Part shown: positions 63,319 to 64,000 of the stretch, piece after piece
How positions within the stretch are numbered: position 1 is the stretch's first letter
How the letters are laid out: every line of letters starts with the position of its first letter
NCBI GenBank assembly: GCA_900696645.1
Contig: CAADGV010000026.1
Coordinates: forward strand, 1 to 64,000
Origin: an uncultured Chlorobiota bacterium
GTDB taxonomy: Bacteria; Bacteroidota; Ignavibacteria; UBA10030; UBA6906
Direction of reading: 5' to 3'
Length of the DNA stretch: 64,000 nucleotides
The notes under the pieces: generated by a model
What the model was told of the DNA's origin: nothing
What the model saw: only the letters and a program-made list of their open reading frames with translations
Database searches by the model: none
Made by a program: the position numbers and the translations under genes

Positions 63319-64000
63319 CTACGCCTGGCGGCTTAAAGCGATAGGCTCCGCCGCCTTCGGCATTACCGGTTTCGTTGTTGAACTCCGCCCGGATATTTCG
63401 CGGGCAAGGTCAAGATACGCTTGTGCGCCGAGGGAGTTGATGTCGTAGAGCAAGGCCGGCTTTCCATAGAAGCTTGCTTCTGAAAGAGGGGCATTGCGCG
63501 GAATGATGGATTCAAAAACATATTTCCGGTATTTTGCCTGCAACTCACGCGTCGTGATTTCCGTGACTTTCGTGCTTTGTTCGTACATCGTTAGAAGAAT
63601 ACCTTCTATCAAGATCATCTTGTTTGCAACCTCACGAATCCAGTCGATATACTTGAAAAACTTGTCGACTGCATCGAGTGCAAAATGTCCGGATTTGACG
63701 GGCACAAGCACGGAGTCGGCTGCCGTGAGTGCGTTGGTCGTGAGTCCGCGAAGGAACGGCGGGCAGTCAATGAGAACGTAATCATAATCATTCTCAACGG
63801 ATCGAAGCGCATTTTTCAGAATAAGCCGGTTGTCGGCAAGCTTCATCAGCCGCTCTTCACGCAGAAGAGTGTGAACATTTGCCGGTACAACGTGGAGATT
63901 CGGGATTTCTGTCTTGTGAACAGTGTGATTCAGTCCGCTAATGAAGTTGAACACCTCGAACATGCCGGACTTCGTGTTCGCTTCGGTGAAGCCGAGGCCG
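63319..64000 (-). CDS. ParA-family ATPase, 5' end outside window
   Basis: The C-terminal 227 residues of a ParA/Soj-type partition ATPase. The frame stays open through the right edge (GLGFTEANTKSGMFEVFNFI at the cut), so the Walker A region is missing. Visible are YVLIDCPPFLRGLTTNALTA (Walker B and switch), ADSVLVPVKSGHFALDAVDK and GILLTMYEQSTKVTEITTRE. It probably segregates the chromosome or positions a cell structure. A ParB gene is not visible in this window. It ends 17 nt before the M23 peptidase gene on the same strand. Confidence 0.9.
   Translation of the reverse strand, partial: GLGFTEANTKSGMFEVFNFISGLNHTVHKTEIPNLHVVPANVHTLLREERLMKLADNRLILKNALRSVENDYDYVLIDCPPFLRGLTTNALTAADSVLVPVKSGHFALDAVDKFFKYIDWIREVANKMILIEGILLTMYEQSTKVTEITTRELQAKYRKYVFESIIPRNAPLSEASFYGKPALLYDINSLGAQAYLDLAREISGRSSTTKPVMPKAAEPIALSRQA

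Overview
The window comes from a diderm member of the Bacteroidota/Ignavibacteriota-Chlorobiota (FCB) group with roughly 50% G+C. The evidence is a type A type-IX-secretion sorting domain of the 'YPNPFNP' kind on a large secreted protein (38330-41584), a TonB-dependent receptor, a Kdo/Lpt lipopolysaccharide operon, lipoproteins of a type common in Ignavibacteria, and many PAS-rich sensor kinases. I cannot name the genus from sequence alone. Most of the window is ordinary chromosomal housekeeping DNA. I see no rRNA, tRNA, CRISPR array, transposase or prophage.

Layout. 1-3.7 kb: a lipoprotein gene running off the left edge, serA and an NHL-repeat lipoprotein. 4.0-7.5 kb: a compact plus-strand operon with two membrane-anchored GcvH-like proteins that lack the lipoyl-lysine, a four-cluster ferredoxin and a HybB/NrfD-type membrane protein. 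7.5-29.5 kb: a long minus-strand block with glcD, a hexapeptide acyltransferase, an M28 peptidase, a NUDIX hydrolase, an OPT transporter, pepT, a tightly overlapping DUF433/DUF5615-plsC-lspA-thioesterase cluster, a membrane-fused SpoIIE phosphatase, a MauE/rhodanese pair, a TPM protein, an EamA exporter, DinB, LOG and a TonB receptor. 29.6-35.3 kb: a plus-strand signalling cassette (multi-PAS kinase, single-domain regulator, hybrid kinase). 35.5-41.6 kb: ispE, a second lipoprotein paralogous to the one at the left edge, and the 1084-residue sorting-domain protein. 41.8-49.3 kb: an SLC1-type symporter, then kdsA-kdsC-unknown-kdsD-lptC-lptA-lptB in one overlapping operon. 49.4-53.5 kb: a small secreted protein, then FmdB, aminotransferase, coaD, rsmD and a PilM-like gene on the minus strand. 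53.7-58.2 kb: a propeller-type sensor kinase, its LuxR-type regulator and an orphan small protein resembling a sorting domain. 58.3-64 kb: valS, an M23 peptidase and a ParA cut by the right edge.

The most unusual features are these. The GcvH-like x2/ferredoxin/HybB operon looks like a quinone-linked redox module without a recognisable catalytic subunit. Two paralogous lipoprotein genes 36 kb apart share the same 17-bp-spaced promoter and related leaders, and each leader carries a different short tandem repeat just before the ribosome-binding site. A toxin-antitoxin-like pair is translationally coupled to plsC and lspA. Two small families of palindromic or terminal-inverted-repeat elements lie scattered between genes. 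An uncharacterised 257-residue protein is locked between kdsC and kdsD.
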